Source: Vibrio artabrorum (GTDB lineage Bacteria; Pseudomonadota; Gammaproteobacteria; Enterobacterales; Vibrionaceae). Taken from it: a stretch of DNA of 64,000 nt. The stretch spans positions 1,736,001 to 1,800,000 of the forward strand of contig NZ_AP025458.1 of NCBI RefSeq assembly GCF_024347295.1. Reading direction: 5' to 3'. The notes beneath the pieces are model-generated. The model ran no database searches, was not told the DNA's origin, and worked only from the letters and a program-made list of their open reading frames with translations. This document shows, in pieces, positions 50,521-60,878 of the stretch. A program made the position numbers and the translations under genes. Position 1 is the first letter of the stretch, and the number at the start of each line of letters is the position of its first letter.

Positions 50521-50547
50521 AAAAGCGGCTTTCGGGCCGTTTTTTTG
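50521..50547 (+). terminator. Terminator of the DUF3943 gene
   Basis: AAAAGCGGC / GCCGTTTTT stem (one G-T pair), loop TTTCGG, then a T run. Confidence 0.85.
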
Positions 50548-50595
50548 TACCCAGCGCTTTATTCTCCTTTTTTCGTCGTATCTTAGTTTCAAAAA

Positions 50596-50609
50596 TTGAT
50601 GTAGGTCAA
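50596..50609 (+). promoter_or_regulatory. FNR-like site
   Basis: TTGATGTAGGTCAA matches the FNR/CRP-type consensus TTGATNNNNATCAA at 13 of 14 informative or free positions. It lies about 100 bases before the ACT-domain gene and could control it in low oxygen. Confidence 0.45.
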
Positions 50610-50711
50610 ACATTGTTTGATGTAACGTTCTACACTGAAACAAAAGAACTTTATTGCATAATATCAAACATTTATTGAACAATGATTAATTGAAACTTTT
50701 GGGGGGCTGAT

Positions 50712-51224
50712 ATGAACAGTACATTTATCGTAAACTTTATTGGGAAAGCGTCACCAGCAACAATCAAACAACTTGCTGCGGTGACTCATGAAAACAACGG
50801 CAAATGGCTCATCAGTAAAGTAAACTTTATTGAAGACCAAGTCGCAGGCGTACTTAAGGTTCAGCTTCCAGCCATTAACGAATCCATTGTTAAAGAGGCC
50901 TTCAACGCTAACCCTGATCTCATCGTTCAGTTTGTCGATTCAGACCAAACTCACAATGTTCAAGAGACGATCCATCACCTAAGGCTCGACTCGAATGATC
51001 GAGCAGGGATCGTTAACGAAATAACCCATGTGCTAGATAGACAAGGGATCAGTATTCTAGATATGGATTGCAATCGAGTCTTCATCGCTGGCGGCGGCGG
51101 TGTTAGCTCAAGCTTATTCACCTCTAAGATTGCTATTAAACTGCCCGTCGAAGTAAAAATTGACGATGTAGTAAACGAGCTAGAAACACTAAGCGAAGAT
51201 ACTCGCGTGGTGATTGAGGGGTAA
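50712..51224 (+). CDS. ACT-domain protein, GcvR-like
   Basis: A 170-residue protein with two ACT-like halves (about residues 1-80 and 85-168; RLDSNDRAGIVNEIT opens the second). It resembles glycine cleavage repressor GcvR, which binds glycine and restrains GcvA. The second half contains a glycine-rich AGGGGVSSS loop and retains the ligand-binding face. True GcvR is usually about 170-190 residues and next to bcp; here it is next to unrelated genes, so it may be a paralogue. No DNA-binding domain is present, in keeping with the family. Confidence 0.7.
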   Translation: MNSTFIVNFIGKASPATIKQLAAVTHENNGKWLISKVNFIEDQVAGVLKVQLPAINESIVKEAFNANPDLIVQFVDSDQTHNVQETIHHLRLDSNDRAGIVNEITHVLDRQGISILDMDCNRVFIAGGGGVSSSLFTSKIAIKLPVEVKIDDVVNELETLSEDTRVVIEG

Positions 51225-51261
51225 CTCAGTTATCACTTAGTTGAGCAAGATCCAACGATAC

Positions 51262-51291
51262 AAAAAGAGCAGCTCATTCGCTGCTCTTTTT
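51262..51291 (+). terminator. Bidirectional terminator between the ACT-domain gene and nspC
   Basis: AAAAAGAGCAGC / GCTGCTCTTTTT perfect 12-base stem, 6-base loop, T runs both ways. Confidence 0.92.
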
Positions 51292-51314
51292 ATTATTTTT
51301 CATAATCAATTCAG

Positions 51315-52448
51315 CTATTTGACCGACCATTGTGACAATGAGCGTTTAAAATCTTCATAGCCAAATTCGTTCAGCTTTTGAATTTCGCCAGTACTGCGCT
51401 CGCAATAGATAGATGGCATTTTTAAGCCATTAAACCAATTCAGTTTCACCATGGTGTAACCCGCACTGTCTAACAGGTGCAGCTTTTGACCCATCTTAAG
51501 TGGCTCATCAAACCTTGCTTCGCAGAACTGATCGCCTGCAAGGCATGAACACGAACCAATCACGTAGTTATGGCGACCATTTTCAGACGCTTCCAACACC
51601 GATGCTGGCTCGTTGTAGATAAGCGTATCAAGGCGGTGTGCTTCTGTTGCCGAATCTACAATCGCTGTTTTCTTCACGTTCTCAACAATATCGACCACAG
51701 TCACAACTAGGTCTGTTGTTTTCGTGATAATGGCTTCACCCGGTTCCAAATACATTTGAACGCCGTGTTTTTCAGAGAAGGCTTTCAGCGCAAGGCCAAG
51801 TTTTTCGATGTCATAGCCAGGCCATGTGAAGAACACACCGCCACCCATACTTACCCAATCTAGCTTGTCGAGATATTCACCAAACTGCTCAGAGATAGAA
51901 TCTAGCAAGCCAATAAACGCATCCACATCTTTGTTTTCACAGTTCATGTGGAACATCACACCATTAATCTCATCGAAGATTTCTGGTTTGATGTGATCCG
52001 CCTGCACACCCAAACGCGAGAATTGACGTGCTGGATTAGCCAAGTCTTGTCCTGCATAGCTCACACCAGGATTTAAACGCAAACCCAGTGAAGCCTTACC
52101 TTCAACAATATGACGGTAAGCAGCAAGTTGGCTTTGAGAGTTAAAGATCATCTTGTCACAGATGTCAGCAACTTCTCTCACGTCATCTTCGCTGTAGCCG
52201 ACACTGTAAGCGTGCGTCTCACCACCAAAGGTTTCGTGACCAAGCTTCACTTCGTATGGACCAGAGCTTGTCGTGCCATCGAGGTAAGGTTTGATGATGT
52301 CAAACACACCCCAAGTCGAGAAGCACTTGAGTGCCAATACCAGCTTTACACCTGAAATCTCTTTCAGCTGTAAAGCTATCTCTAAATTCGCAATCAACTT
52401 ATTTTCGTTGATCATAAAGTATGGGGTTTTAAGTTCGCTCTTTTGCAT
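51315..52448 (-). CDS. nspC: Carboxynorspermidine decarboxylase
   Basis: A 377-residue fold-type III PLP decarboxylase that converts carboxynorspermidine to norspermidine, the last step of the Vibrio norspermidine pathway. The PLP lysine is in [12 protein letters not shown] near residue 41, the glycine-rich [13 protein letters not shown] and the late motif [16 protein letters not shown] fit the family. Norspermidine affects biofilm formation through NspS/MbaA in V. cholerae. It is last of three genes, separated from the previous one by 198 bases that contain an inverted-repeat element. Confidence 0.95.
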   Translation of the reverse strand: MQKSELKTPYFMINENKLIANLEIALQLKEISGVKLVLALKCFSTWGVFDIIKPYLDGTTSSGPYEVKLGHETFGGETHAYSVGYSEDDVREVADICDKMIFNSQSQLAAYRHIVEGKASLGLRLNPGVSYAGQDLANPARQFSRLGVQADHIKPEIFDEINGVMFHMNCENKDVDAFIGLLDSISEQFGEYLDKLDWVSMGGGVFFTWPGYDIEKLGLALKAFSEKHGVQMYLEPGEAIITKTTDLVVTVVDIVENVKKTAIVDSATEAHRLDTLIYNEPASVLEASENGRHNYVIGSCSCLAGDQFCEARFDEPLKMGQKLHLLDSAGYTMVKLNWFNGLKMPSIYCERSTGEIQKLNEFGYEDFKRSLSQWSVK

Positions 52449-52536
52449 TATCTATTCACCATAAAGTCGAACAAAGCCGACGCTACTGCATCGGCTTGAT
52501 AAATGTAGATAAACTAAAAATCTCAAAACGCTTTTA

Positions 52537-52629
52537 GAGATTCCGTATCACGCTCGTACCTCATTGTACGGAATGACGACGCTAACCCGTCATTCCCGAT
52601 AGGGACGAAGGACCGTAGTTGGGAATCTC
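52537..52629. repeat. MITE-like inverted repeat element, 93 bases
   Basis: Termini GAGATTCC and GGAATCTC enclose an inner pair CGGAATGACG / CGTCATTCCCG; the two halves are imperfect inverted copies, so the whole can fold into one long hairpin. Such elements are common between genes in vibrios. It separates nspC from carboxynorspermidine synthase. Confidence 0.75.
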
Positions 52630-52645
52630 ATGCGTATTATAGAGA

Positions 52646-53899
52646 TTATTTGTTCAGCTCATGAATTAAAGGTAAACCTTGACCAGCTTCCAGCTCTTGA
52701 ACGTGCCAATCTAGACCGATTTCCGGCATGGTTGCTAGGAACGGGTCTGGGTTGAGCTGTTCCATGTTGAATACGCCTTTATCCGCCCACTCACCACGGA
52801 AGAACTGAAGCGCTGCCGTGATCGCAGGAACACCCGTTGTGTAAGAGATCGCTTGATGCTCTACGTCTTCGTAAGCCACTTCATGGTCGGCATTGTTGTA
52901 GATGAATACACTACGATCTTTTCCGTCTTTCTTCCCTTGAACCCAAGTACCAATACACGTTAAACCTGTGTAACCCGGAGCGAGAGATGTCGGGTCTGGC
53001 AGCAACGCTTTAAGAACATGAAGCGGCTGAACCACGGTACCATCGTGCAGTGTTAGCGGATCTGGGCTAAGAAGACCGATATCACGCATGCAGTTAAAGT
53101 AATTTAGGTACTTATCACCAAAGCCCATCCAGAACTCGATACGTTTCGCAGGGATGAACTCTTTCATTGAACGAACTTCATCGTGCGCCATTGAGTACAC
53201 CTTGTGAGAACCGCAGTTTGGAAAATCAAACTCAAGCATACGAGAGTGACAAGGCACTTGCTTCCACTCTTCATTTTCCCAGTAGAAAGAATCGCCTTGG
53301 ATCTCCAACATGTTTGTTTCTGGATCGAAGTTAGTTGCAAACTTCTTACCGTGGTCGCCAGCGTTCACGTCCATTACATCAATGGAATCAATCTCATCGA
53401 ACAAGTGCTTAACCGCGTATGCCGCAAATACCGAAACCACACCGGGATCAAAACCCGCACCAAGAATACCTGTAATGCCCGCTTCAGCGAACTTCTCACG
53501 GTAGCCCCACTGCCAATCATAAGCTTGTGGTACTTGTTGGCCTTCAGAGCATAGGTCAACCGCGACTGATGTATCTAAGTAAGAGACTTTCGCTTGATAA
53601 CACGCTTCCATGATAGCCATGTTTACCCAAGGAGGACCCGCGTTAATCACGAGATCCGGCTGAACGTCTTTAATCAGAGCAACAAGCGCATCAACATCAT
53701 CAGCGTCTACTGAACGTGCTTCTAGTTTCTTAGTTGAATCTTTCAGGTTATTTTTACCCTTAATCGATTCGATGATTTTTTCACACTTCGCGATGGTGCG
53801 AGAAGCGATGGTAATATCACCCAGTACTTCGTTATTTTGCGCTGCTTTGTGTGCAACAACCCAACCGACGCCGCCTGCACCAATTTGTAGAATAGCCAT
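52646..53899 (-). CDS. Carboxynorspermidine synthase (saccharopine-dehydrogenase-like)
   Basis: A 417-residue reductase that couples 1,3-diaminopropane with aspartate semialdehyde to form carboxynorspermidine using NADPH. The Rossmann motif QIGAGGVGWVVAHKAA starts at residue 5, NAGPPW and the GAGFDPGVVSVFAAYA block are typical of this branch of the saccharopine dehydrogenase family. It starts 8 bases after the stop of the upstream fused enzyme, in one operon. Called CANSDH in the literature. Confidence 0.93.
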   Translation of the reverse strand: MAILQIGAGGVGWVVAHKAAQNNEVLGDITIASRTIAKCEKIIESIKGKNNLKDSTKKLEARSVDADDVDALVALIKDVQPDLVINAGPPWVNMAIMEACYQAKVSYLDTSVAVDLCSEGQQVPQAYDWQWGYREKFAEAGITGILGAGFDPGVVSVFAAYAVKHLFDEIDSIDVMDVNAGDHGKKFATNFDPETNMLEIQGDSFYWENEEWKQVPCHSRMLEFDFPNCGSHKVYSMAHDEVRSMKEFIPAKRIEFWMGFGDKYLNYFNCMRDIGLLSPDPLTLHDGTVVQPLHVLKALLPDPTSLAPGYTGLTCIGTWVQGKKDGKDRSVFIYNNADHEVAYEDVEHQAISYTTGVPAITAALQFFRGEWADKGVFNMEQLNPDPFLATMPEIGLDWHVQELEAGQGLPLIHELNK

Positions 53900-53907
53900 A
53901 GTTTAAA

Positions 53908-56835
53908 TTATCCTTGTTGTTCTGCTAGCTCAATCGCTAAAGTTTGAATTTTGTTAATTAGAGATTTGAAATCTGATGTCGTTAAGCATGGATTCAAGAT
54001 AGTGAATTTCAGTGCACTTTTACCGTCGACGACCGTTTCGCCAAGTACAGCGATACCACGAGTCAGCGCTTCCAGTCTTAACGTTTGATTCAGTTTATCT
54101 AAATCAATAACGCGGTTTGCTGATTGCTCATTACTCGGCCGCGAGCGGAACAGCACAGTAGACAGTGACGGCTCAGCAAGCAGTTCAAAATCGTCATGCT
54201 TCTGAATAAGATCGGCGACTTGAAGCGTCTGCTCTAAGAGATGATCGTACATATCACCCAGCTGCTTTGGCCCAACACTTTGCATCGTCATAAAGACTTT
54301 CAATGCATCGAAGCGCTTGGTAGTCGCAATAGATTTATCGACTAGATTTGGCAGTTCATCGTGTTCGCGATTTAAGTAGTCCGCGTGATGCAATAGGTAC
54401 TTAAAGTTCGCTTTGTCTTTGAGAAGCACAGCACCACAGCTGATGGTTTGAAAGAACAACTTGTGGAAATCAACGCTCACTGAGTCCGCTTTCTCGATGC
54501 CTTTCAGGCGAGCTTTATGGCTACTTAAAATAAGTGCACCGCCGTATGCACTATCGACATGGAGCCAAAGATCTTGTTGATTTGCGATTTTGGCTATCGC
54601 TTCAAGATCATCGATAGCGCCATGATCGGTTGTACCCGCGGTACCAACCACAGCAAAAGGAATCAACCCTTGGGCTTTCAGCGCTTTCACTTCTGCGTCT
54701 AACAAATCCACTTTGATGGTACCGTTAGCGTTAGTATCCACACAGCACACGGCGGCTTCGCCGAGCCCCATTAAAGAGGCCGATTTTTGAACCGTGAAGT
54801 GAGATTTCTTTGAACATAAGATACGAAGCTTGCTCGCGTATTCTGGTAAGCCAAGCTTTTGGATAGAATGACCATTATGCTTATCGGCAACCCAGTCTCT
54901 CGCCAGCAATAAACCCATTAAGTTACTTTGCGTGCCGCCGCTAGTGAAAACACCATCAGCTCGTGCGCCAAGTTGGTATTTGTCGCACATCCAATCCACC
55001 ACACGCTGCTCGACATACGTCGCCGCAGACGCTTGGTCCCATGAATCCATTGATTGATTCAACGCCGCAATCATCGATTCCGCCGCGACCGAAGCCATAA
55101 GAGGAGGCGTGTGAAGGTGTGCAATACAATCTGGGTGTTGCACGAAGATGGAGTTAGCCGCGACAAGGTCTGCTGTGCTATCAACAACATCAACCAAAGC
55201 GTGTTGGTTGTTATCGAGGTCAACAGCCTTGATGGCGGCTTCTAGCACTTTAGGGTCTAAACCTGAGTATGGGGTTTCAACCTGTTCAAAAACAGATTTC
55301 ATCGCTTGCGTCGTTTGGTTCATCACGTTAACGAATTCGTCGCTGCCACCGAAACCTGTCTGGATGAAATGCTTGTTCCATTCATGGTTACCTTGTTCAC
55401 TTGAAGCTGGAGCTTGTTGCAAACCACCACCGGCTGCGACGATCGCATCTTCCATCACGCGGAGTGCGAAGTCGATCTGCTCAAAAGAGATAATCATTGG
55501 TGGAAGGAAACGAATCACCGAACCATCACGACCACCCTTTTCAACCATCAAGCCACGCTCTAATGCGGCTCGTTGAATCGCTAGGGTTAATTCGCCGTCT
55601 GATTGTGGTTCGCCAAACTTATTAAGCTCACCATTGGCTTTTTTTATCTCAGCACCAAGCATCAAGCCTTTACCACGCACTTCAGCAATACAGCTCACAC
55701 GCGATTGAATCTTCTCAAGCCCATGACGTAAATATTGGCCTGCGACGTTCGCGTGCTCAACTAGACCATCACGCTCGATGATTTCCAGAGCTTTAGCACC
55801 TGACACCATGGCTAATTGGTTACCACGGAATGTACCGGTGTGCTCACCCGCTTTCCATGTATCAATGCTCTTATCGAACACAAGCAGCGACATAGGCAAT
55901 CCGCCACCGATCGCTTTAGACAAACATAAGATATCAGGGTTAACGCCTGCTTCTTCAAATGCAAATCGATGACCCGTTTTACCCACACCACACTGAATTT
56001 CATCAAAAATCAGTAGGATGCCGTGCTCGTCACAAATACGACGTAGGCCTTGCAACCAAGAGGCTGGAGCAGGAATCACTCCGCCCTCACCTTGCACAGG
56101 TTCAACGATCATCGCAGCAGGTTTCATGATGCCCGACTCATCATCATTTAACATACGCTCAATGTAACGAATGCTCGCGTTAGCTCCGGCTTCGCCACCG
56201 AGACCAAACGGACAACGAAGGCTGTATGGAAAAGGCATAAAGTGAACGTCTGACATTAAGCCACTACGACGCTCTTTAGTTCCGAGATTACCCATCATGC
56301 CCATAGTGCCGTTCGTCATGCCATGGTAAGCACCACGGAAAGCAAACATGGTATTACGACCGGTGGTTTGCTTGGCGAGTTTGATCGCCGCTTCCACAGC
56401 GTCAGCGCCCGATGGGCCACAAAATTGAAGCACCGAGTTCGTTGAAAAGTCCTGAGGAAGAAAGGCTTTTACTCGCTTGATAAACGTCTCTTTTGCTTGA
56501 GTCGTAATATCAAGAGTTTGATAAGGTAAACCTGAATCGAGTTGATCTTTAAGAGCTTGATTGATTTCAGGATGATTATAGCCCAGAGAAAGAGTCCCCG
56601 CCCCGGCTAAGCAATCAAGAAAGAGTTGGCCACGGGTGTCTTCAACTAAAGCACCACATGCACGTTTAATCGCAATCGGTAGGCGTCTTGGGTAAGAGCG
56701 AACATCCGACTCATGCTGCTCTTGCTCCAGCAAAATGGCGTCAGGTGTTAGGTCATACGTTCCCTCTAAGATAGGAACCATGGTTGAAAATGAATTTGCG
56801 ATAGTATTGATATCGACTTCAAAGGCGGTAGTCAT
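53908..56835 (-). CDS. Fused 2,4-diaminobutyrate aminotransferase / decarboxylase
   Basis: A 975-residue fusion of two PLP enzymes. Residues 1-about 450 are a class III aminotransferase that makes L-2,4-diaminobutyrate from aspartate semialdehyde (PLP lysine in LSKAIGGGLPMSLLVFD); about residues 495-975 are a group II decarboxylase that yields 1,3-diaminopropane (PLP lysine in SVDFHKLFFQ). In V. cholerae and relatives this fusion begins the norspermidine route. The ATG at 56835 has AGGGGA five bases upstream; a longer frame adds 15 residues and is unlikely. It opens the operon with carboxynorspermidine synthase and nspC. Confidence 0.95.
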   Translation of the reverse strand: MTTAFEVDINTIANSFSTMVPILEGTYDLTPDAILLEQEQHESDVRSYPRRLPIAIKRACGALVEDTRGQLFLDCLAGAGTLSLGYNHPEINQALKDQLDSGLPYQTLDITTQAKETFIKRVKAFLPQDFSTNSVLQFCGPSGADAVEAAIKLAKQTTGRNTMFAFRGAYHGMTNGTMGMMGNLGTKERRSGLMSDVHFMPFPYSLRCPFGLGGEAGANASIRYIERMLNDDESGIMKPAAMIVEPVQGEGGVIPAPASWLQGLRRICDEHGILLIFDEIQCGVGKTGHRFAFEEAGVNPDILCLSKAIGGGLPMSLLVFDKSIDTWKAGEHTGTFRGNQLAMVSGAKALEIIERDGLVEHANVAGQYLRHGLEKIQSRVSCIAEVRGKGLMLGAEIKKANGELNKFGEPQSDGELTLAIQRAALERGLMVEKGGRDGSVIRFLPPMIISFEQIDFALRVMEDAIVAAGGGLQQAPASSEQGNHEWNKHFIQTGFGGSDEFVNVMNQTTQAMKSVFEQVETPYSGLDPKVLEAAIKAVDLDNNQHALVDVVDSTADLVAANSIFVQHPDCIAHLHTPPLMASVAAESMIAALNQSMDSWDQASAATYVEQRVVDWMCDKYQLGARADGVFTSGGTQSNLMGLLLARDWVADKHNGHSIQKLGLPEYASKLRILCSKKSHFTVQKSASLMGLGEAAVCCVDTNANGTIKVDLLDAEVKALKAQGLIPFAVVGTAGTTDHGAIDDLEAIAKIANQQDLWLHVDSAYGGALILSSHKARLKGIEKADSVSVDFHKLFFQTISCGAVLLKDKANFKYLLHHADYLNREHDELPNLVDKSIATTKRFDALKVFMTMQSVGPKQLGDMYDHLLEQTLQVADLIQKHDDFELLAEPSLSTVLFRSRPSNEQSANRVIDLDKLNQTLRLEALTRGIAVLGETVVDGKSALKFTILNPCLTTSDFKSLINKIQTLAIELAEQQG

Positions 56836-57061
56836 AAAAGTCCCCTTGAATGTGTTCATACTCACTTCCATTAGGCGCAATGATCCACTAGCTCCCTCTT
56901 TAAATTGGCAGAGAGTTCATCGTGAAGCACAGGTATGTTAGAAATGAGAGATAGCGTTACGCTCGCATAAGTCAAATGACGAATACGAAATTAGGCCGTC
57001 TTAGGACAGCAAAAATTAGTTAGCGTGAGCTCAAGGTTCAGTAATGCTACTGTTTTGAAGA

Positions 57062-57087
57062 ATTGGACATTTTTGCAGGATTGGACA
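57062..57087. promoter_or_regulatory. Direct repeat ATTGGACA, candidate operator
   Basis: Two identical 8-base repeats (57062-57069 and 57080-57087), 18 bases apart start to start, followed by CTGGTCC. They lie about 230 bases upstream of the fused aminotransferase gene. Direct-repeat sites of this type are bound by MocR-like regulators, but none is encoded here. Confidence 0.3.
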
Positions 57088-57439
57088 GCGATGAGGAGCT
57101 GGTCCCTTTGGAAATGCAGAGCTGATTAGCAATGTTGTAATTAGTGTGTTCAATGTTGGGTTTCCCATTAACATGGCGAACTGCGCCATAAGTATCCCGT
57201 CTATCAGCTAAAGGAATAGCCGATACCTACCCTACGTAATGTCCCAATCAGCAAGAATGGTCATTACGCGTCTCCCCCAGAAGCAATCGCTGCTCTTTTT
57301 AAGCATCGTTCATTCCGAGATTGCGCAGAAAAGTAACATAGAGTGAAATGAACGATCAATAGTTTTTAATCATAGTTTGATAAATAGCAGTGGTGGCTAA
57401 GGGATTGCTGAAAATATCGTTAATACTACCGTAGGGGAA

Positions 57440-57574
57440 TGAGACTCCGATTCATGCGTTTCTCCAGCCCAAGGATGATGAGATAGGTATACACGCGGTG
57501 TTAGTGATGGCTTTGCGGCTATTGCGCCTTTCCGTCATTCCCTAGCGCGAAGAATGAGTTCATAGGGAGTCTCA
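57440..57574. repeat. Second inverted-repeat element, about 135 bases
   Basis: TGAGACTCC and GGAGTCTCA termini with an inner CCGTCATTCCC block, which also occurs in the element at 52537-52629. Probably related mobile or degenerate MITE-type sequences. Confidence 0.6.
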
Positions 57575-57663
57575 CTTTTAAAAACTAACTTGATTGCGAA
57601 ATTTTGAGTGCGGGTTCAAACAAGAAGAGTAATTACACACAAAAGCTAAACGCCAGAAACCAA

Positions 57664-57691
57664 AAAGCCCGAACATTTCTGTTCGGGCTTC
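57664..57691 (-). terminator. Terminator of the tRNA operon
   Basis: AAGCCCGAAC / GTTCGGGCTT stem with a minus-strand T run, after the last tRNA. Confidence 0.85.
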
Positions 57692-57697
57692 TTAATT

Positions 57698-57773
57698 TGG
57701 AGCGATACATCGGGTTCGAACCGATGACCTCAACCTTGGCAAGGTTGCGCTCTACCAACTGAGCTAGTATCGC
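57698..57773 (-). tRNA. tRNA-Gly (GCC)
   Basis: Seventy-six bases ending in encoded CCA; acceptor GCGATAC pairs with GTATCGC, anticodon GCC within CTTGCCAAG. Identical in sequence to the copy at 57973-58048. Confidence 0.97.
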
Positions 57774-57805
57774 ATTTGCTTTACCGAAATAAAGACTTAA
57801 ATAGA

Positions 57806-57892
57806 TGGTGCCCCGGGCCGGACTTGAACCGGCACAGCGCGAACGCCGAGGGATTTTAAATCCCTTGTGTCTACCAATTCCACCACCAGGGC
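57806..57892 (-). tRNA. tRNA-Leu (TAA)
   Basis: Eighty-seven bases with a long variable arm and encoded CCA; anticodon TAA (UAA) in the loop ATTTAAAAT. The cluster matches the enterobacterial glyW-cysT-leuZ group. Confidence 0.96.
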
Positions 57893-57972
57893 ACGCAATT
57901 CTTTATTGCGATGCCGATTACTGAAAAGTAAAACACCATCTTAATGCTGATGCCAATCAACATTACAAAATT

Positions 57973-58048
57973 TGGAGCGATACATCGGGTTCGAACCGAT
58001 GACCTCAACCTTGGCAAGGTTGCGCTCTACCAACTGAGCTAGTATCGC
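57973..58048 (-). tRNA. tRNA-Gly (GCC), second copy
   Basis: Seventy-six bases identical to the other glycine tRNA; same anticodon GCC and encoded CCA. Confidence 0.97.
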
Positions 58049-58094
58049 ATTTTCATTCTTATTATCTCTTAACTTATCAAACTAAGAGAAAGAA

Positions 58095-58168
58095 TGGAGG
58101 CGCCTCCCGGAGTCGAACCGAGGTCCACGGATTTGCAATCCGCTGCATAGCCACTCTGCCAAGGCGCC
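58095..58168 (-). tRNA. tRNA-Cys (GCA)
   Basis: Seventy-four bases with acceptor GGCGCCT and encoded CCA; anticodon GCA in GATTGCAAATC. First tRNA of the cluster. Confidence 0.96.
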
Positions 58169-58410
58169 TTAGTATCTCCAACAGTATCGCTCAAAGCCAT
58201 CCTCTTGGGTACGGGATGCATTCTACGGATTAAGACGATTGAGTCAATAATATTTTTTGTATTTTTAATTCGTTTGAATAAATTTCATACGAAACAGGCC
58301 AAATAGCTGACTTTATAGGCAAAACATACTGCAAACGTGTTATTCAAAGGAGACCTAAATCACATTAGATACCGATTATTAATCACTTCACCGAAAGTTA
58401 AAGATCAAAA

Positions 58411-58430
58411 AAGCGAGCCTCAGCTCGCTT
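58411..58430 (-). terminator. Terminator of pgsA
   Basis: AAGCGAGC / GCTCGCTT stem, loop CTCA, minus-strand T run; it separates pgsA from the tRNAs. Confidence 0.85.
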
Positions 58431-58435
58431 CTCTA

Positions 58436-58993
58436 TCAATGGTGTTTTTCGTCCAGCAAATCGTCTTTGGCTGCCGTCAAGTATTGCGCCATAGACCAGT
58501 AAGTTAGAATTGTTGCAATGTAAAGTGCGATGTAGCCAACCCAAATCATCCAATCGTCATAACGCCAAATCAGCACCCACAACGCGAACATTTGAGAAAG
58601 GGTTTTCACTTTTCCAACCCAAGAAACCGCAACACTTGCGCGTTTACCAATCTCAGCCATCCATTCGCGAAGCGCTGAAATGATGATCTCACGAGCTATC
58701 ATGGTGACCGCTGGGATCGTGATCCAAATCGAGTGGTAATGCTCAGTGATCAAGATAAGAGCCGTAGCAACCAACACTTTGTCAGCGACCGGATCAATAA
58801 ATGCACCGAAGCGAGAGGTTTGCCCCAACTTACGAGCTAACATGCCATCGAGCCAGTCAGTAAAACCTGCTACCCAAAAAACCATCGCAGCAGCAAAAGG
58901 AGCCCATTGATAAGGTAAGTAAAAGACGACAACGAATACTGGGATCAGAAACAGTCTCAGTAAGGACAAAATATTAGGTATATTCAAACGCAT
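58436..58993 (-). CDS. pgsA: CDP-diacylglycerol-glycerol-3-phosphate 3-phosphatidyltransferase
   Basis: A 185-residue membrane enzyme that commits CDP-diacylglycerol to phosphatidylglycerol. The CDP-alcohol transferase motif [13 protein letters not shown] with [11 protein letters not shown] (D, D, G, A-R, G, D, D) is intact, and about five hydrophobic segments are present. It follows uvrC by 46 bases, the conserved order. Confidence 0.96.
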   Translation of the reverse strand: MRLNIPNILSLLRLFLIPVFVVVFYLPYQWAPFAAAMVFWVAGFTDWLDGMLARKLGQTSRFGAFIDPVADKVLVATALILITEHYHSIWITIPAVTMIAREIIISALREWMAEIGKRASVAVSWVGKVKTLSQMFALWVLIWRYDDWMIWVGYIALYIATILTYWSMAQYLTAAKDDLLDEKHH

Positions 58994-59039
58994 ATTATTA
59001 GGCTCTTATTAATTGCGCTTCAATGGTGCGGGATTTTTA

Positions 59040-60872
59040 CTATTGTTTCAATGCTTGATAAATGTTTTCTGCCAAAGAATGACTAATACCCGGCACTTTG
59101 GCTATTTCTTCGACAGTTGCACGCTTAAGTTCTTGTAAGCCACCCATATATTTGAGCAGAGATTGACGACGCTTCGGTCCTACACCTTCAATTCCTTCCA
59201 ATGCACTGGTTCGACGAGTTTTACCTCGTTTGGCTCTGTGCCCAGCTATCGCATGATTATGGCTCTCATCACGAATGTGTTGGATAAGGTGCAGTGCGGG
59301 TGCATCACTTGGTAGATTAAACTCTTCACCTTCAAGGGTCACCAAGGTTTCTAAACCCGGCTTACGTGTTACCCCTTTCGCTATCCCCATCATTCTTGGT
59401 CTAAATGGCCAATCCCCCCAATATTGAGAAATGATCTCATGCGCGCGGTTTAACTGACCTTTGCCACCATCGATAAAGATGATGTCTGGAATTTTGTCGA
59501 CATCGAGTTGCTTCGAGTAACGTCGTTCAAGAACCTGTGCCATCGCCGCATAGTCATCACCACCAGTAATACCCGTGATGTTATACCGGCGGTATTCAGC
59601 TTTAACCGGGCCTTCTTGATTGAATACCACACAAGAGGCAATCGTACTTTCACCCATGGTATGACTGATATCAAAACATTCCATCCGCTTGATAGAGTCT
59701 ATCGATAGCACTTCTTGAAGCGCTTTGAAACGCTGATTAATCGTCATTTTGTGATTAATCTTAGTCGTGATCGCCGTCAATGCATTGGTATTCGACAACT
59801 TAAGATAACGGCTTCGGGTGCCTGAAGGGTGCGTATTGAAGTGAATCTTACGCCCGGCGACGTCACACAAAGCTTGTTGAATCGGTGTAACATCTTCCAT
59901 CAAATCCGCATTCAGAATCAGACGCGTCGGGATGGTTCTGGCTTCATTATGTGCTAGATAATACTGGCTTAAAAAGCTCGAAAAGACCTCTTCTCGCACC
60001 GTATTGTTGGGAATTTTCGGGAAATGACTTCGACTGCCTAAAACCTTGCCTTGGCGAATCATCAAGATATGAATACAAGCTACGCCATTCTCTTGAGCGA
60101 ATCCGAGCACATCCATATCTTCCATTGAATCATCAGATACATACTGTTGCTCTTGTACACGTCGAATCGCTTGAATTTGGTCACGGAAAGCGGCCGCCTG
60201 TTCAAAACGCAGCTCTCGACTTGCCTTGTCCATTTTACCGATGAGCGTCTCAAGGACTAATTTGTCTTTCCCTTGTAAGAATAAACGAACGTAGTCGATA
60301 AGTTCACGGTACTCTTCATCAGAGATAATAGAGCTGACACATGGCGCTGCACAACGACCAATCTGATACATCAAGCATGGACGGGTTCTGTTGGCATAAA
60401 TGGTATCTTCACACTGGCGGGCAGGGAAAATCTTTTGGATGAGGTGCAGCGTCTCACGCACAGCACCGGAATCAGGGTAAGGCCCGAAGTATTCGCCCTT
60501 TTTCTTCTTAGCACCACGATGCATCGACAAACGAGGATGCTTATGACCACTAATGAAAATATAAGGGTACGACTTATCATCACGCAGAAGTACATTATAT
60601 TTAGGCAAGTACTGTTTGATGTAATTGTGTTCAAGAATGAGTGCTTCTGTTTCCGTGTGCGTAACGGTGACATCAATTTTATCGATATGACCGACCAAAG
60701 CGCGTGTTTTTTCACTGTCGACTTTTTTACGGAAATAACTGGACAAGCGTTTTTTGAGGTTTTTAGCTTTACCGACGTAGATAACAACAGCCTCGGCGTT
60801 ATACATACGATAAACGCCGGGCTGCTCTGTTACTGTCTTGAGGAATTCAACTGAGTCAAACAAGTTGGTCAC
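59040..60872 (-). CDS. uvrC: Excinuclease ABC subunit C
   Basis: A 610-residue nucleotide-excision nuclease. GIY-YIG domain at the N-terminus ([18 protein letters not shown]), then a Cys-rich linker ([13 protein letters not shown]), UVR motif, RNase-H-like C-terminal nuclease ([18 protein letters not shown]) and two helix-hairpin-helix motifs ending at the stop. It makes both incisions at damage. It begins 6 bases after varA and is followed by pgsA. Confidence 0.97.
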   Translation of the reverse strand: MTNLFDSVEFLKTVTEQPGVYRMYNAEAVVIYVGKAKNLKKRLSSYFRKKVDSEKTRALVGHIDKIDVTVTHTETEALILEHNYIKQYLPKYNVLLRDDKSYPYIFISGHKHPRLSMHRGAKKKKGEYFGPYPDSGAVRETLHLIQKIFPARQCEDTIYANRTRPCLMYQIGRCAAPCVSSIISDEEYRELIDYVRLFLQGKDKLVLETLIGKMDKASRELRFEQAAAFRDQIQAIRRVQEQQYVSDDSMEDMDVLGFAQENGVACIHILMIRQGKVLGSRSHFPKIPNNTVREEVFSSFLSQYYLAHNEARTIPTRLILNADLMEDVTPIQQALCDVAGRKIHFNTHPSGTRSRYLKLSNTNALTAITTKINHKMTINQRFKALQEVLSIDSIKRMECFDISHTMGESTIASCVVFNQEGPVKAEYRRYNITGITGGDDYAAMAQVLERRYSKQLDVDKIPDIIFIDGGKGQLNRAHEIISQYWGDWPFRPRMMGIAKGVTRKPGLETLVTLEGEEFNLPSDAPALHLIQHIRDESHNHAIAGHRAKRGKTRRTSALEGIEGVGPKRRQSLLKYMGGLQELKRATVEEIAKVPGISHSLAENIYQALKQ

Positions 60873-60878
60873 GATACG

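Larger units (their letters stand above)
56836..57660. other. Long intergenic region before the norspermidine operon
   Basis: About 830 bases between the norspermidine operon and the tRNA cluster. It holds the operon promoter, a direct repeat ATTGGACA at 57062 and 57080, and an inverted-repeat element at 57440-57574. No convincing protein or RNA gene was found. Confidence 0.5.

Noticed and set aside
57091..57129. A 12-codon peptide with two tryptophans, like a leader peptide
   Set aside because: It is on the plus strand with no biosynthetic gene downstream and no attenuator hairpins.
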